64,000 nucleotides of DNA from Deltaproteobacteria bacterium (GTDB lineage Bacteria > UBA10199 > JACPAL01 > JAHFST01), in NCBI GenBank assembly GCA_023265625.1, contig JAHFST010000006.1:62001-126000 (forward strand), in the 5' to 3' direction. Below the pieces are notes generated by a model. It had not been told where the DNA came from, made no database searches, and worked only from the letters and a program-made list of their open reading frames with translations. Positions 49,388 to 57,943 of this stretch are shown here, piece after piece. Numbering within the stretch: the first letter of the stretch is position 1; each line of letters opens with the position of its first letter. The position numbers were made by a program, and so were the translations under genes.

Positions 49388-51346
49388 CTACGAAACCAAA
49401 TCCACCATCTCCGACATGATCCGATTCAATTCAAAATCCTTTGGGGTATAGACGCGTGCGACCCCCATTTTGCGGAGTTTGTCAGCATCTGACTCGGGGA
49501 TAATCCCGCCGACCACGACGGGTATTTCCTCCAGACCGGCCTGTTTCATGCGTGCCATGATGTCCGTCAAAAGTTCCATGTGGGAGCCGGAGAGGATGGA
49601 AAGTCCCACCAAATGGACCCCCTCTTCCAGGGCCCCTTTGACAATTTGTTCCGGGGTGAGGCGGATGCCTTGATAGATGACCTCCATCCCGGCCTCGCGG
49701 GCCCGGACGGCGATTTGCTCGGCCCCGTTGGAATGGCCATCCAACCCTGGTTTTCCGACCAAGAGACGGATCCGACCGCCGATTTTTTTAGAAGCGGCCT
49801 CCACCTTACTCCGCAATTTTTTAAATTCCTCCGCCTCTTGATTGGCGGAATTTTGTCCGGCCACACCGGTGGGGGCGCGATATTCGCCAAAGACCTCACG
49901 GAGGGCAAAGGCCCATTCGCCCGTTGTGACGCCGGCATGGGCACAGGTGATGGAGGCAGGCATAATGTTGCTGTTGTCTTTGGCCGCAGCGATCAGTTGT
50001 TTCAAGGCGCCTTGGACCTTGCCTTCATCGCGGCCCTGACGAAATTTTTCCAACCGGGCGATCTGCTCGCGTTCGGATTTTGGATCGACCTTTAAGATGC
50101 CTTCATCTTTGCCCGTGGTGAGTGGCGAAACCTCGGTCTCGGGAAAACAGTTGACCCCGACGACCTTGAGCTCACCGGTCTCAATCTTACGAATCCGAGT
50201 GGCATGAGAGGCCACGAGGGATTTTTTCATGTACTCGATGGCCTTTAGGGTCCCGCCCAGTTCTTCGATTTTTTTGAGTTCTTGTGTCGCATCGGTCGCA
50301 ATCGCGCTAACTTTTTCTTCAATAACGGGAGAGCCGTTGAAGATGTCGCCATATTCGAGCAGATCCGTCTCATAGGCGATGACCTGTTGGATGCGCAGCG
50401 ACCACTGTTGGTCCCAGGGACGGGGCAGGCCCAAGGCCTCGTTCCAGGCCGGGAGCTGTACGGCGCGGGCCCGGGCGTCTTTACTCAAGACGACGGCGAG
50501 CATTTCCAGGATGATCCGGGTGATATTGTTTTCGGGCTGACGTTCGGTGAGCCCGAGCGAGTTGACCTGGACGCCATAACGGAGCCGACGGTATTTTTCA
50601 TCAGTGACCCCATAACGTTCACGAGTTATTTGGTCCCACAGGCGGGACAGGGCCCTCATCTTGCACATTTCTTCAATGAAGCGGACTCCGGCATTGACGA
50701 AGAAGGAGATGCGGCCGACCACCTGCGGAAAAATTTCTGGAGCGACCTTGTGCGAGTCGCGGATGGCGTCCAAAATGGTCATGGCATTGGCCAGTGAGAA
50801 GGCAATTTCTTGCGCGGGTGTGGCCCCGGCCTCTTGCAGGTGATAGCTGCAGATGTTGATCGGATTCCAACTGGGAATTTTTTCGACCGTGTAAACGATC
50901 ATGTCGGTGATCAGTCGAATGGAATGCTCCGGGGGAAAAACATAGGTGCCGCGCGACAGGTATTCTTTGACAATGTCGTTTTGGGTAGTGCCTTGCAGCT
51001 TGGTGGAATCCACCCCCTGATCCTCGGCCGCTGCCGCATAGAGGGCCAACAGCCAGGCGGCGGTGGCGTTGATGGTCATCGAGGTGTTCATTTTATCCAG
51101 CGGGATTTGCTCAAACAGGGTCTTCATGTCATCGAGATGCGAGATCGGCACCCCCACCTTGCCCACTTCCCCGCGGGACATGATGTGATCCGAGTCGTAG
51201 CCGGTCTGGGTCGGGAGGTCGAAGGCGACCGAAAGCCCCGTTTGACCCTTGGCCAAATTTTTCCGATACAACTCATTGGAGGCCCGGGCGGAAGAATGCC
51301 CGGAGTAGGTGCGCATCAGCCAAGGTTGGTCGCGTTTGGAGGGCAT
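49388..51346 (-). CDS. ecm: Ethylmalonyl-CoA mutase
   Basis: A 652-residue adenosylcobalamin-dependent mutase converting (2R)-ethylmalonyl-CoA to methylsuccinyl-CoA. The N-terminus PWLMRTYSGHSSARASN and GQTGLSVAFDLPTQTGYDSDH match the Ecm branch of the methylmalonyl-CoA mutase family. The substrate domain continues through TSMTINATAAWLLALY and CSYHLQEAGATPAQE. The C-terminal B12 domain has the base-off motif in KPGLDGHSNGAEQIA (DxHxxG). Both domains are on one chain, as in Ecm. It follows the mesaconyl-CoA hydratase gene by 41 bp on the same strand and forms a two-gene unit with it. Confidence 0.95.
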   Translation of the reverse strand: MPSKRDQPWLMRTYSGHSSARASNELYRKNLAKGQTGLSVAFDLPTQTGYDSDHIMSRGEVGKVGVPISHLDDMKTLFEQIPLDKMNTSMTINATAAWLLALYAAAAEDQGVDSTKLQGTTQNDIVKEYLSRGTYVFPPEHSIRLITDMIVYTVEKIPSWNPINICSYHLQEAGATPAQEIAFSLANAMTILDAIRDSHKVAPEIFPQVVGRISFFVNAGVRFIEEMCKMRALSRLWDQITRERYGVTDEKYRRLRYGVQVNSLGLTERQPENNITRIILEMLAVVLSKDARARAVQLPAWNEALGLPRPWDQQWSLRIQQVIAYETDLLEYGDIFNGSPVIEEKVSAIATDATQELKKIEELGGTLKAIEYMKKSLVASHATRIRKIETGELKVVGVNCFPETEVSPLTTGKDEGILKVDPKSEREQIARLEKFRQGRDEGKVQGALKQLIAAAKDNSNIMPASITCAHAGVTTGEWAFALREVFGEYRAPTGVAGQNSANQEAEEFKKLRSKVEAASKKIGGRIRLLVGKPGLDGHSNGAEQIAVRAREAGMEVIYQGIRLTPEQIVKGALEEGVHLVGLSILSGSHMELLTDIMARMKQAGLEEIPVVVGGIIPESDADKLRKMGVARVYTPKDFELNRIMSEMVDLVS

Positions 51347-51387
51347 GAGGATTTAATAGGAGGTTTTCCGAATCGGGTCAAGGCCGC

Positions 51388-52590
51388 TTATACAGGCCGC
51401 TTCTTGATCAACAACCGCCGCTCAATCTCAAAAATCTTCTCCGGAATCTTTTCTTTTCCTAAATCCTTCTTATCGTTCTCCTTGATAAAGAGATCGGCGC
51501 CGAATTTTTCCACGGCCTCAATCCCCTTGATCCCCTTGACCCCGATCAGTTGAAATTGGACGATCCCTGCCTGTAGGGGCGCGGTTCCCGCGCCCGGGCG
51601 GGGGGGGGCCGCCCCTACGTCATCGGTGGCCAGCACCCGACTGATGGCATAAATTGTGTCGCCGGAGACCACCGGTTGCGTGTGGTACCCTTCGGTATAG
51701 CCCAGGTCCCAGAGGGCATTCTCCGAGACATCACGCGAAGCCAACCCGCAGAGCCAGGCGAAGACCAAGCCGCCGTAGACAATGGGCTCACCGCTCATCT
51801 TACCGCCTAAGCCGGTGGAATAGAGTTTGTCGTAATGGAGCGGGTGGGTGTTCATGACCCGGTAGGTCCAGGCGTAGTGCTCATCGGTAATGGTCCGGCC
51901 ATTCTTGTGGATGAGGATGTCTCCGACCTGAAAGTCTTCAAAATAAGTGCGCGTCCCCGTCAGATTGGCGGGAACTTTTTCCGGGACCGGGATCTGTAAG
52001 TTAATCTCTTGGGTATCAGGGAAGGGTTGCCCGCTGATCGTCGTGGGATCAGTCTTCTTACCCGCCGGAGGGACCATGATCTTGCGATCGTATTGTAAAA
52101 CGAGTTCCTCTTTTTGATTCAAGGCAATGGTGCGAATAGTCACAATGCCGGGTTTGCCTTCACCACGCTCTTTTCGATCCAAGACCTTGGTCAAGGCGCG
52201 GAGGGTGTCTCCCGGGTAGACGGCTTTTGGGAAGTGCATGTTGTAGTAGCCTAGATTGGCCATGGCCTTTTCGGAGTCGTTTTGCACGCCGAGTGAGAGG
52301 GCGATGTTCATCACCATGAGGGGGGAGACGACGGCATCAGGATGTCCGTGGGCCTTGGCAAACTCCACATTCAGGTAGAGCGGGTTGGTCTCCATGTAGG
52401 TGGTGGCAAATTCGATGGCAAAGGCCCGATCGATCGTGAGCCCGCGGGGATGGCAAAAAACCTCTCCTTGGACGAAGTCCTCAAGCACCCGGCCGTATTG
52501 TGGAGACCTTTTCTGTTCCAATTTTGTGTCGGTTTTAGCGGATATTTCTAAAATTTTAAGGGCTTGCTTCAGTGCTACGGTTGTTCCCAT
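51388..52590 (-). CDS. Mesaconyl-CoA hydratase (double hot-dog, MaoC type), with an in-frame repeat insertion
   Basis: A 400-residue protein with two hot-dog domains that hydrates mesaconyl-CoA to beta-methylmalyl-CoA. [20 protein letters not shown] and the second-domain [19 protein letters not shown] and [20 protein letters not shown] match the mesaconyl-CoA hydratases of ethylmalonyl-CoA pathway organisms. A family 1 repeat (51572-51618) adds [15 protein letters not shown] in the loop after the final hot-dog strand. The ATG at 52590 follows GGGGAGG. The gene is upstream of ecm. A C-terminal basic helix of about 50 residues ([16 protein letters not shown]) is an extra feature. Confidence 0.88.
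   Translation of the reverse strand: MGTTVALKQALKILEISAKTDTKLEQKRSPQYGRVLEDFVQGEVFCHPRGLTIDRAFAIEFATTYMETNPLYLNVEFAKAHGHPDAVVSPLMVMNIALSLGVQNDSEKAMANLGYYNMHFPKAVYPGDTLRALTKVLDRKERGEGKPGIVTIRTIALNQKEELVLQYDRKIMVPPAGKKTDPTTISGQPFPDTQEINLQIPVPEKVPANLTGTRTYFEDFQVGDILIHKNGRTITDEHYAWTYRVMNTHPLHYDKLYSTGLGGKMSGEPIVYGGLVFAWLCGLASRDVSENALWDLGYTEGYHTQPVVSGDTIYAISRVLATDDVGAAPPRPGAGTAPLQAGIVQFQLIGVKGIKGIEAVEKFGADLFIKENDKKDLGKEKIPEKIFEIERRLLIKKRPV
51572..51618. repeat. Family 1 repeat inside the mesaconyl-CoA hydratase gene
   Basis: A 47-bp element from TGTAGGGGCG to CCGCCCCTAC, with the hairpin GGGCGCGG/CCGCGCCC and a G-run. It encodes the Pro/Ala/Gly loop [15 protein letters not shown]. Confidence 0.9.
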
Positions 52591-52655
52591 CGTGTCCTCC
52601 CCATTAAAAACCTGCCCACCTGTACGCAGATTTGCAGGGAGGATCAAGAAAAAAG

Positions 52656-53045
52656 TCAATTCAACGCGTGGACAAACGACAGCCTTTTGACCTGCCGCAC
52701 CAATTTGAGATCGGCGGTAATGAGCTCCAGTTTGAGCCGTTCCGCCAAGGCTACAAAGGAGGCATCATAGGCCGTGATGTGAAATTCCTGGCACAACTCT
52801 ACCACACGATCAAAGCCGGGTTGAGGGAGGACAAACAATTCTAGTTGCAGTTGATGAAGCTCCTTCAAAAAAAACTTTTTATCCTCCAAGGAAAGATAGG
52901 TCCGATAAGCCAGGATGTTTGAGAATTCATAGAGGAGGAGGTCAGGAGCCCCTAGTGGGTTGGTGAGCAGGAGTTTTTTTGCCGATTCGGAACCTGTCTC
53001 CGGAAAGAAAAGCTTAGCGACCACGGATGTGTCTACGATGATCAT
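52656..53045 (-). CDS. PIN-domain toxin (VapC type)
   Basis: A 129-residue PIN toxin. [36 protein letters not shown] and LITADLKL carry the acidic active-site residues. It looks intact. The ATG at 53045 is one base after the antitoxin stop; the longer frame that overlaps the antitoxin is not needed. Confidence 0.88.
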   Translation of the reverse strand: MIIVDTSVVAKLFFPETGSESAKKLLLTNPLGAPDLLLYEFSNILAYRTYLSLEDKKFFLKELHQLQLELFVLPQPGFDRVVELCQEFHITAYDASFVALAERLKLELITADLKLVRQVKRLSFVHALN

Positions 53046-53046
53046 G

Positions 53047-53343
53047 TCAGGGCCTTCGGACATCACGCATCGATCGGATCTCGCCCGTCATGTCTTCGTT
53101 TTGCATCTTACGGACCTTTTCCGGGTGTGTTTTCTGCCATTCTTCCAAATCCTGCAAGGCCTCTTGGACCGTTCGCACTCGATCTTGATTGGTGCAGTTC
53201 TTTTCATGTTCCGCCGCCGGGATAAGGGTTACCAGCGGACGATTTCCGCGCATGATCGTGATGTGCTCCCCCTTCTTGGCGACCCGATCGAGGATTCCCC
53301 CAAGCTTGCGACGCATCTCAATGGCGGTGATGGATACTTCCAT
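53047..53343 (-). CDS. Phd/YefM-type antitoxin partner of the PIN toxin
   Basis: A 98-residue antitoxin. MEVSITAIEMRRKLGGILDRV followed by GEHITIMRGNRPLVTLIPAAE is the Phd fold. The tail is longer and more charged than usual. Two 9-bp direct repeats and a 21-bp palindrome lie upstream. Confidence 0.87.
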   Translation of the reverse strand: MEVSITAIEMRRKLGGILDRVAKKGEHITIMRGNRPLVTLIPAAEHEKNCTNQDRVRTVQEALQDLEEWQKTHPEKVRKMQNEDMTGEIRSMRDVRRP

Positions 53344-53354
53344 AATGATATTAG

Positions 53355-53413
53355 ATATACTATTATATATACTATATCAATAAAAATTTCTATCTGTGTA
53401 CCGGGTACACAGA
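53355..53413 (-). promoter_or_regulatory. Regulatory region of the Phd/PIN module: direct repeats and palindrome
   Basis: ATATACTAT occurs at 53355-53363 and 53367-53375 (12-bp period), close to the antitoxin ATG. Further out, the 21-bp perfect palindrome at 53393-53413 (TCTGTGTACC, G, GGTACACAGA) encloses the 13-mer TGTACCGGGTACA, which also occurs at 16928 beside the PIN remnant. Confidence 0.6.
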
Positions 53414-53503
53414 CAACCATCTGAAATATAAGGGATATATTTTTTTATAGGGGTTGTATTTTTTGGGCAACGTTTTGCTGAAAAATGCGATAAGGCCTGC
53501 AAG

Positions 53504-55063
53504 ATGAGATATCGCATCATTTTCTGTTTGGGGTGGCTTGCCGGGATGGGGATTTTTATCCCGGTTATTTGGGCGGATTCCGTAACCGTTCAGTTTCGTG
53601 ATTTTGCGCATGTCCGTCTCCAGAATGGCTCATGGTCCGGCCGCGCATTTCCAGGAGAGCTACGGGAGCTAAATCGTTTTGTCAGGTCCAAGGGGTTCTT
53701 GATTGAACCTACCTTTCATCGCAAGAGTCCTTGGCAATACGATCAGGAGCGACACTCCAGCTTTAATTCTTTCTATGAAATTCATATGGATGATTCTAGC
53801 GATGCCGAGGATCTTGCAAAAACCTTGCGCTCTTACCAGGTGATAGAGAGTGTTACCTCGGAAGAAAAAACGGTTTTGCTCAGTTTGGATGATCAAGCCA
53901 AGAAAGATCAGTATTATCTTAACTCCATGCCGTCTGGAGATCCTGAGATATTTGGCGGTGTGGATGCCCAATATGCCTGGACGATTCCAGGGGGGACGGG
54001 GAAAGGCATTACGATCGTTGATTATGAGTTAGGGTGGGAATTGACCCACGAGGATCTTCCCCAGGGGATCGAATTGTTGTTTGGTAGTAATTCTTCTTAT
54101 GAGGGCTATCGACATCATGGCACGAGGACCTTGGGAATCCTTGGGGGATTAGAGAATGAGCTTGGTGTGACCGGGATTGCTTACGAGTCCACCTTGAAGG
54201 TGGCTTCCAATGGTTTTGGGATGAAGAACGGCCCCTCCTTGGAGGCCATTGTGGAGCAAATGGTAGCGGGTGACATCTTAGTCTTAGAGCTGGGTTCGCA
54301 GGGTTGCCCCAGTGGGTTAGCTCCAGATGCTTGCACCCATGGAATCCCGTTAGAGACGATCCCTGCTGTGTTCTCCGTTCTCCAAGCAGCGACCGATCAG
54401 GGGATTATAGTGGTGGAGTCGGCTGGTAATTCAGGTCTTGATTTGGATCAGCCTAGCTTTAATTGGCAGCAGAATGGGAAGGATTCTGGGGCGATTATAG
54501 TCGGAGCCGGGTTGCATGGTTCGCTGGCCCCACAGTCATACACCAACTATGGGACTCGGGTCGATGTTCAAGGGTTTGGTGACGGCGTGGTTACAACCGA
54601 CCTGAATAATAGTTATACCCAGTCCTATTCGGATCCCTTGGCTTGTGATACGCAGGAGCCCACTTCTTTTTGTGATACCTCGTCTGCCACCGCGATCGTT
54701 GCTGGGGTGGTGGCCTCACTGCAGGGGGTGGCCAAGGCTAAGGGAGAAATCCTCTCGGCGGAGCAGCTGCGTGATATCCTTAAAAAAACGGGGAGTCCAC
54801 AACAGGAGTCGGACAAACTGATTGGCCCTCTTCCCAATTTGAAGAATGCGATTGCCGCCTTGCCGGAACCCCCTCTGGCGTCCCAGGAAAATCCGCCTGA
54901 GGCCCCCCCCCCACCAGACCAAAAGACGATAGATTTTTTAAAAAGTTTGAGACAATGTCTCTCAACCCATGGCTGGAACAAACCCTGTTTTTTCCAACCC
55001 GATCGCGATATTTCAAGATGGCAGAAGGTAGACACGTTGCCTGCAAAAAAGCCCTGGTATTAA
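53504..55063 (+). CDS. Secreted subtilisin-like serine protease (S8)
   Basis: A 519-residue exported protease. The signal peptide is residues 1-24 (FCLGWLAGMGIFIPVI). An inhibitor-like propeptide region follows to about 140. The catalytic triad is Asp173 (ITIVDYELGW), His205 (YRHHGTRTLGI) and Ser393 (CDTSSATAIVAG, with Asp for the usual Gly before TS). The oxyanion Asn is in SAGNSG near 309. A C-terminal Pro-rich linker (PPEAPPPPDQ) leads to a short Cys-containing tail. It converges with the RCC1/TSP3 surface-protein gene 6 bp away; the pair may be functionally linked. Confidence 0.9.
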   Translation: MRYRIIFCLGWLAGMGIFIPVIWADSVTVQFRDFAHVRLQNGSWSGRAFPGELRELNRFVRSKGFLIEPTFHRKSPWQYDQERHSSFNSFYEIHMDDSSDAEDLAKTLRSYQVIESVTSEEKTVLLSLDDQAKKDQYYLNSMPSGDPEIFGGVDAQYAWTIPGGTGKGITIVDYELGWELTHEDLPQGIELLFGSNSSYEGYRHHGTRTLGILGGLENELGVTGIAYESTLKVASNGFGMKNGPSLEAIVEQMVAGDILVLELGSQGCPSGLAPDACTHGIPLETIPAVFSVLQAATDQGIIVVESAGNSGLDLDQPSFNWQQNGKDSGAIIVGAGLHGSLAPQSYTNYGTRVDVQGFGDGVVTTDLNNSYTQSYSDPLACDTQEPTSFCDTSSATAIVAGVVASLQGVAKAKGEILSAEQLRDILKKTGSPQQESDKLIGPLPNLKNAIAALPEPPLASQENPPEAPPPPDQKTIDFLKSLRQCLSTHGWNKPCFFQPDRDISRWQKVDTLPAKKPWY

Positions 55064-55069
55064 TTCTGG

Positions 55070-57715
55070 TCACTCTTTGGGGAGGGTGACCGGTTTCGGG
55101 ATGGTCATGGAATCGTAGGTCCAGTCATTGTCGCTGGTGTTGTCCCCGAGTTGGCCATAGTCGTTTTTCCCCCAACAGTAGACCTTACCGCTGGCGTGTG
55201 CCGTGCAGGCGTGATTCCCCCCGACCGTCAGGGCCAGGATCTTCTCCTGGAGCGAGTAGTCGTCGATGTTTCCCGTGGAGATGGTGATGATCCCCTTGTA
55301 GTTGGATCCTCCCCAGCACTTGATCTCCAGGTTGGGCCATCCCGTGTGGGTCACAATGGCGCAGGTGGCGTTGTCGAAGCTCGCCACATCCAGGACCTGG
55401 CTCCATTTATCCGCTGGCGAGGTTTCTCCGGTCAGTTCTTTGGTGAGATCTTGCGGGGTGTTGTAGAAATTCTGTTTGGGTGTTTCCTGCACAGGGATCT
55501 GGCCCGCCTGATTGTCCCCCCAGCAGTAGAGCCGCGTCTTGAGCTGCTCCATGTTGATGCCCCGTTGCATCAGCGCGCAGCTGTGTGACTTACCGGCGAC
55601 TATTTTGATGACAGACGACGCCATGTCCGCCTTGCCGGTCACGTAGGGGAGCTTGACTTTTTTGGCGGTGGCATCGAAGGTGGTGCTGTTGGAGACACCG
55701 TCTCCCAACTGGCCCAGGTCCGATTTGCCCAGACACCAGGCCTCCCCCCATTTTCCCTGTTCCACGATGCCGCACATGTGGTTTTTGCCGGTGGCGACCC
55801 ATTTGACAGGGTTTGAGGAACTGTCGAATGGGTACTGGGTCGGTGTCTTGCCAAAAGGTCCCCCCCAACACATCGGGGTCCTAAATTCGCAATATTTTCC
55901 GGTGTTCTGGCAGATTACGTTGGAGTGCCATTGGATCACGGCGCAGGTGGCGTTCTGGTTCGCCGATATTTGGAGGGTCTCGGCGTCGTAACCGATGGAG
56001 GCCTGTGAGATCTGGATTGGAGCCCCGGTGGATCCGGTGTAGTCCGGGGCAATCCCCAACACGCCGTCTGCCTCTTCCTCCGACGGGATATTGAGTTTGT
56101 TGACCCCCCAGCACTTGACCTTTCCCTTGGAGGAGTAGGTGGATGCGTCGGTCCAGCCGCAGGTATGGATCTTGCCCGCTGTGATGCCCAGATAGTCGGC
56201 GGTGTCATAGACCGGTTTGGGAAGGACGACCTTTGCGGGTTCATATTTGCCGTTATAGGAGTCCAACCCGACCTGTCCCCACTGGCTGTTTCCCCAACAG
56301 TAGGCTTTTTTGCCGAACAGGGAGCAGGTATGGTTCATCCCGGCGGAGAGCCGGTTGTCCGCGGAAAAATCGGGAGAAGAAGTGATCTCCACCGCCGTGA
56401 GGACACCCGGTTCGTCACAGAGGTCGCCGACTTGGTTCATGTTGAAGTCGAGCTGATCGGGGTTGGCCACGGAGGGGCAGTTGTCTTTGAGGTCGAGAAT
56501 TCCGTCTCCATCGGCATCCTGACAGACATCTCCGGCCGGATTTTTATCACTATTCTTTTGATCCGGGTTGGAGACACTGGGGCAGTTGTCCTGGGCGTCG
56601 ACGAGACCGTCTTCGTCAAAATCACTACAGGCATCTCCCTTATCAAGAGTAGAAAGATCTTTATGGTCATAACTGTCTTTTTGATCTGGATTAGGCACGT
56701 ACGGGCAGTTGTCGAATAGATCGGCGACTCCGTCTTCATCCAAGTCCGGGAACCCATTGACACCGGGGACGCAATGGGCGCCAATTTCCTTGACTGTTCC
56801 TGGCTTGGTCTTGTCGAGTTCATATTCGGAACAGCCCCAGCCTTTTTCCACTTTGTTACAGTTCACGGTAATGGTTTGGGGAAAAAGTTTGCCCTTATCG
56901 GAGCCGGTATTTTTATCATCCGCTGAGAAATAATAGTGTTGGTTATAGGGATAAACAGCGCAGGTTTGTTCCATTATCTGATAGGGGGAGTAATAATCAC
57001 AGCTGTCCTTGAGGGGTGATTTTGGATCCTTAAAGGTGACGCTTCCTGGAGTTTTTAGCGATGTCTTATTTTTGACTATACCCCACTCGCTGTTGAAGTC
57101 GCTGTCGCTGTCCTGGCAGCCATAGGGATTTTCGGGGGGAGGGAGCGACCAGATAGACTGGGCTAATTGGTTGAAGAATGCTACCGCCGTATCTTTGAAT
57201 CGTCTTGCAAACGACCTCTTCGAGGCTACTTCAGGTTTGAGTCCCATGGGAGAACGGGTCTCTATTTTTGGCTTCACGACGCAGGCCCCATCCTGGCAGG
57301 TCCCATCTTTTAAGGCCTTGGAACAATCGACCATGACTTGCACTGGTTGGCTGTACAGATCCTTGCATCCCTGTTCCAAGAGCTTGGTACTTGGCGGATT
57401 GTCTTCACCGTATGAATTTTCTGTAACTGAGAAACAGCTATCCATGAAATAAGTGGGAATCGTCGATTTTGAGGCCCCTGAGAAAAACTTCACCGAAGAT
57501 GAGGTTTGCAATGAGCCTAAATAGGGGAGGTAATCCTGAGGTGTTGCATTCGGTTTCATCATCAGTTTCTGGAGTGCCGGGAGGTGAGCATTGTCAAGGT
57601 TATCAAGATCAGAGCAGAGATCCTTATGGGTGACACCTGAGGCGTTGCTTGGGATCAACCCCACTAGCCCCACGACTAAGACGGCAAGACAAGATAAGCG
57701 CTGAATAATTTTCAT
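55070..57715 (-). CDS. Secreted protein with thrombospondin type 3 and RCC1-like repeats
   Basis: An 881-residue exported protein. After a signal peptide (1-26, LSCLAVLVVGLVGLI), a Cys-rich N-terminal region of about 300 residues is unassigned. Calcium-binding TSP3 repeats follow (DLDEDGVADLFDNCP, DFDEDGLVDAQDNCP, DADGDGILDLKDNCP). The second half is a run of RCC1-like blades with the hallmark SAGxxHTC and YCWGxNxxGQ, e.g. GMNHTCSLFGKKAYCWG and VGGNHACTAHASGKVYCWG. Such proteins are surface or extracellular propellers, common in deltaproteobacteria-like genomes. No lipobox or LPXTG-type anchor is seen. It converges on the subtilase gene. Confidence 0.88.
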   Translation of the reverse strand: MKIIQRLSCLAVLVVGLVGLIPSNASGVTHKDLCSDLDNLDNAHLPALQKLMMKPNATPQDYLPYLGSLQTSSSVKFFSGASKSTIPTYFMDSCFSVTENSYGEDNPPSTKLLEQGCKDLYSQPVQVMVDCSKALKDGTCQDGACVVKPKIETRSPMGLKPEVASKRSFARRFKDTAVAFFNQLAQSIWSLPPPENPYGCQDSDSDFNSEWGIVKNKTSLKTPGSVTFKDPKSPLKDSCDYYSPYQIMEQTCAVYPYNQHYYFSADDKNTGSDKGKLFPQTITVNCNKVEKGWGCSEYELDKTKPGTVKEIGAHCVPGVNGFPDLDEDGVADLFDNCPYVPNPDQKDSYDHKDLSTLDKGDACSDFDEDGLVDAQDNCPSVSNPDQKNSDKNPAGDVCQDADGDGILDLKDNCPSVANPDQLDFNMNQVGDLCDEPGVLTAVEITSSPDFSADNRLSAGMNHTCSLFGKKAYCWGNSQWGQVGLDSYNGKYEPAKVVLPKPVYDTADYLGITAGKIHTCGWTDASTYSSKGKVKCWGVNKLNIPSEEEADGVLGIAPDYTGSTGAPIQISQASIGYDAETLQISANQNATCAVIQWHSNVICQNTGKYCEFRTPMCWGGPFGKTPTQYPFDSSSNPVKWVATGKNHMCGIVEQGKWGEAWCLGKSDLGQLGDGVSNSTTFDATAKKVKLPYVTGKADMASSVIKIVAGKSHSCALMQRGINMEQLKTRLYCWGDNQAGQIPVQETPKQNFYNTPQDLTKELTGETSPADKWSQVLDVASFDNATCAIVTHTGWPNLEIKCWGGSNYKGIITISTGNIDDYSLQEKILALTVGGNHACTAHASGKVYCWGKNDYGQLGDNTSDNDWTYDSMTIPKPVTLPKE

Positions 57716-57943
57716 AGTTTTTCCCTACCCATCCCAAATGAAGCAGCAAATATCGTGCCAAAGTAAATCCAAGACCATTTATTTAAGTTGCTGAAATTAC
57801 TTGTTTTTATTGTTATTGGACTTTCTTGGTAGGGCCAAAAAGAGGTGGAGATGTTGATATTTTGACAAAGTTATCATTTTGATAAAAAATTTTATCTGAC
57901 AAAAACTCTTGAGGACGAGACAAAATCACAGTAGGGGAATCCC

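Noticed and set aside
49388-51346. Annotation as methylmalonyl-CoA mutase
   Set aside because: The N-terminus and substrate-domain wording match the ethylmalonyl-CoA mutase branch, and a mesaconyl-CoA hydratase is the neighbour.
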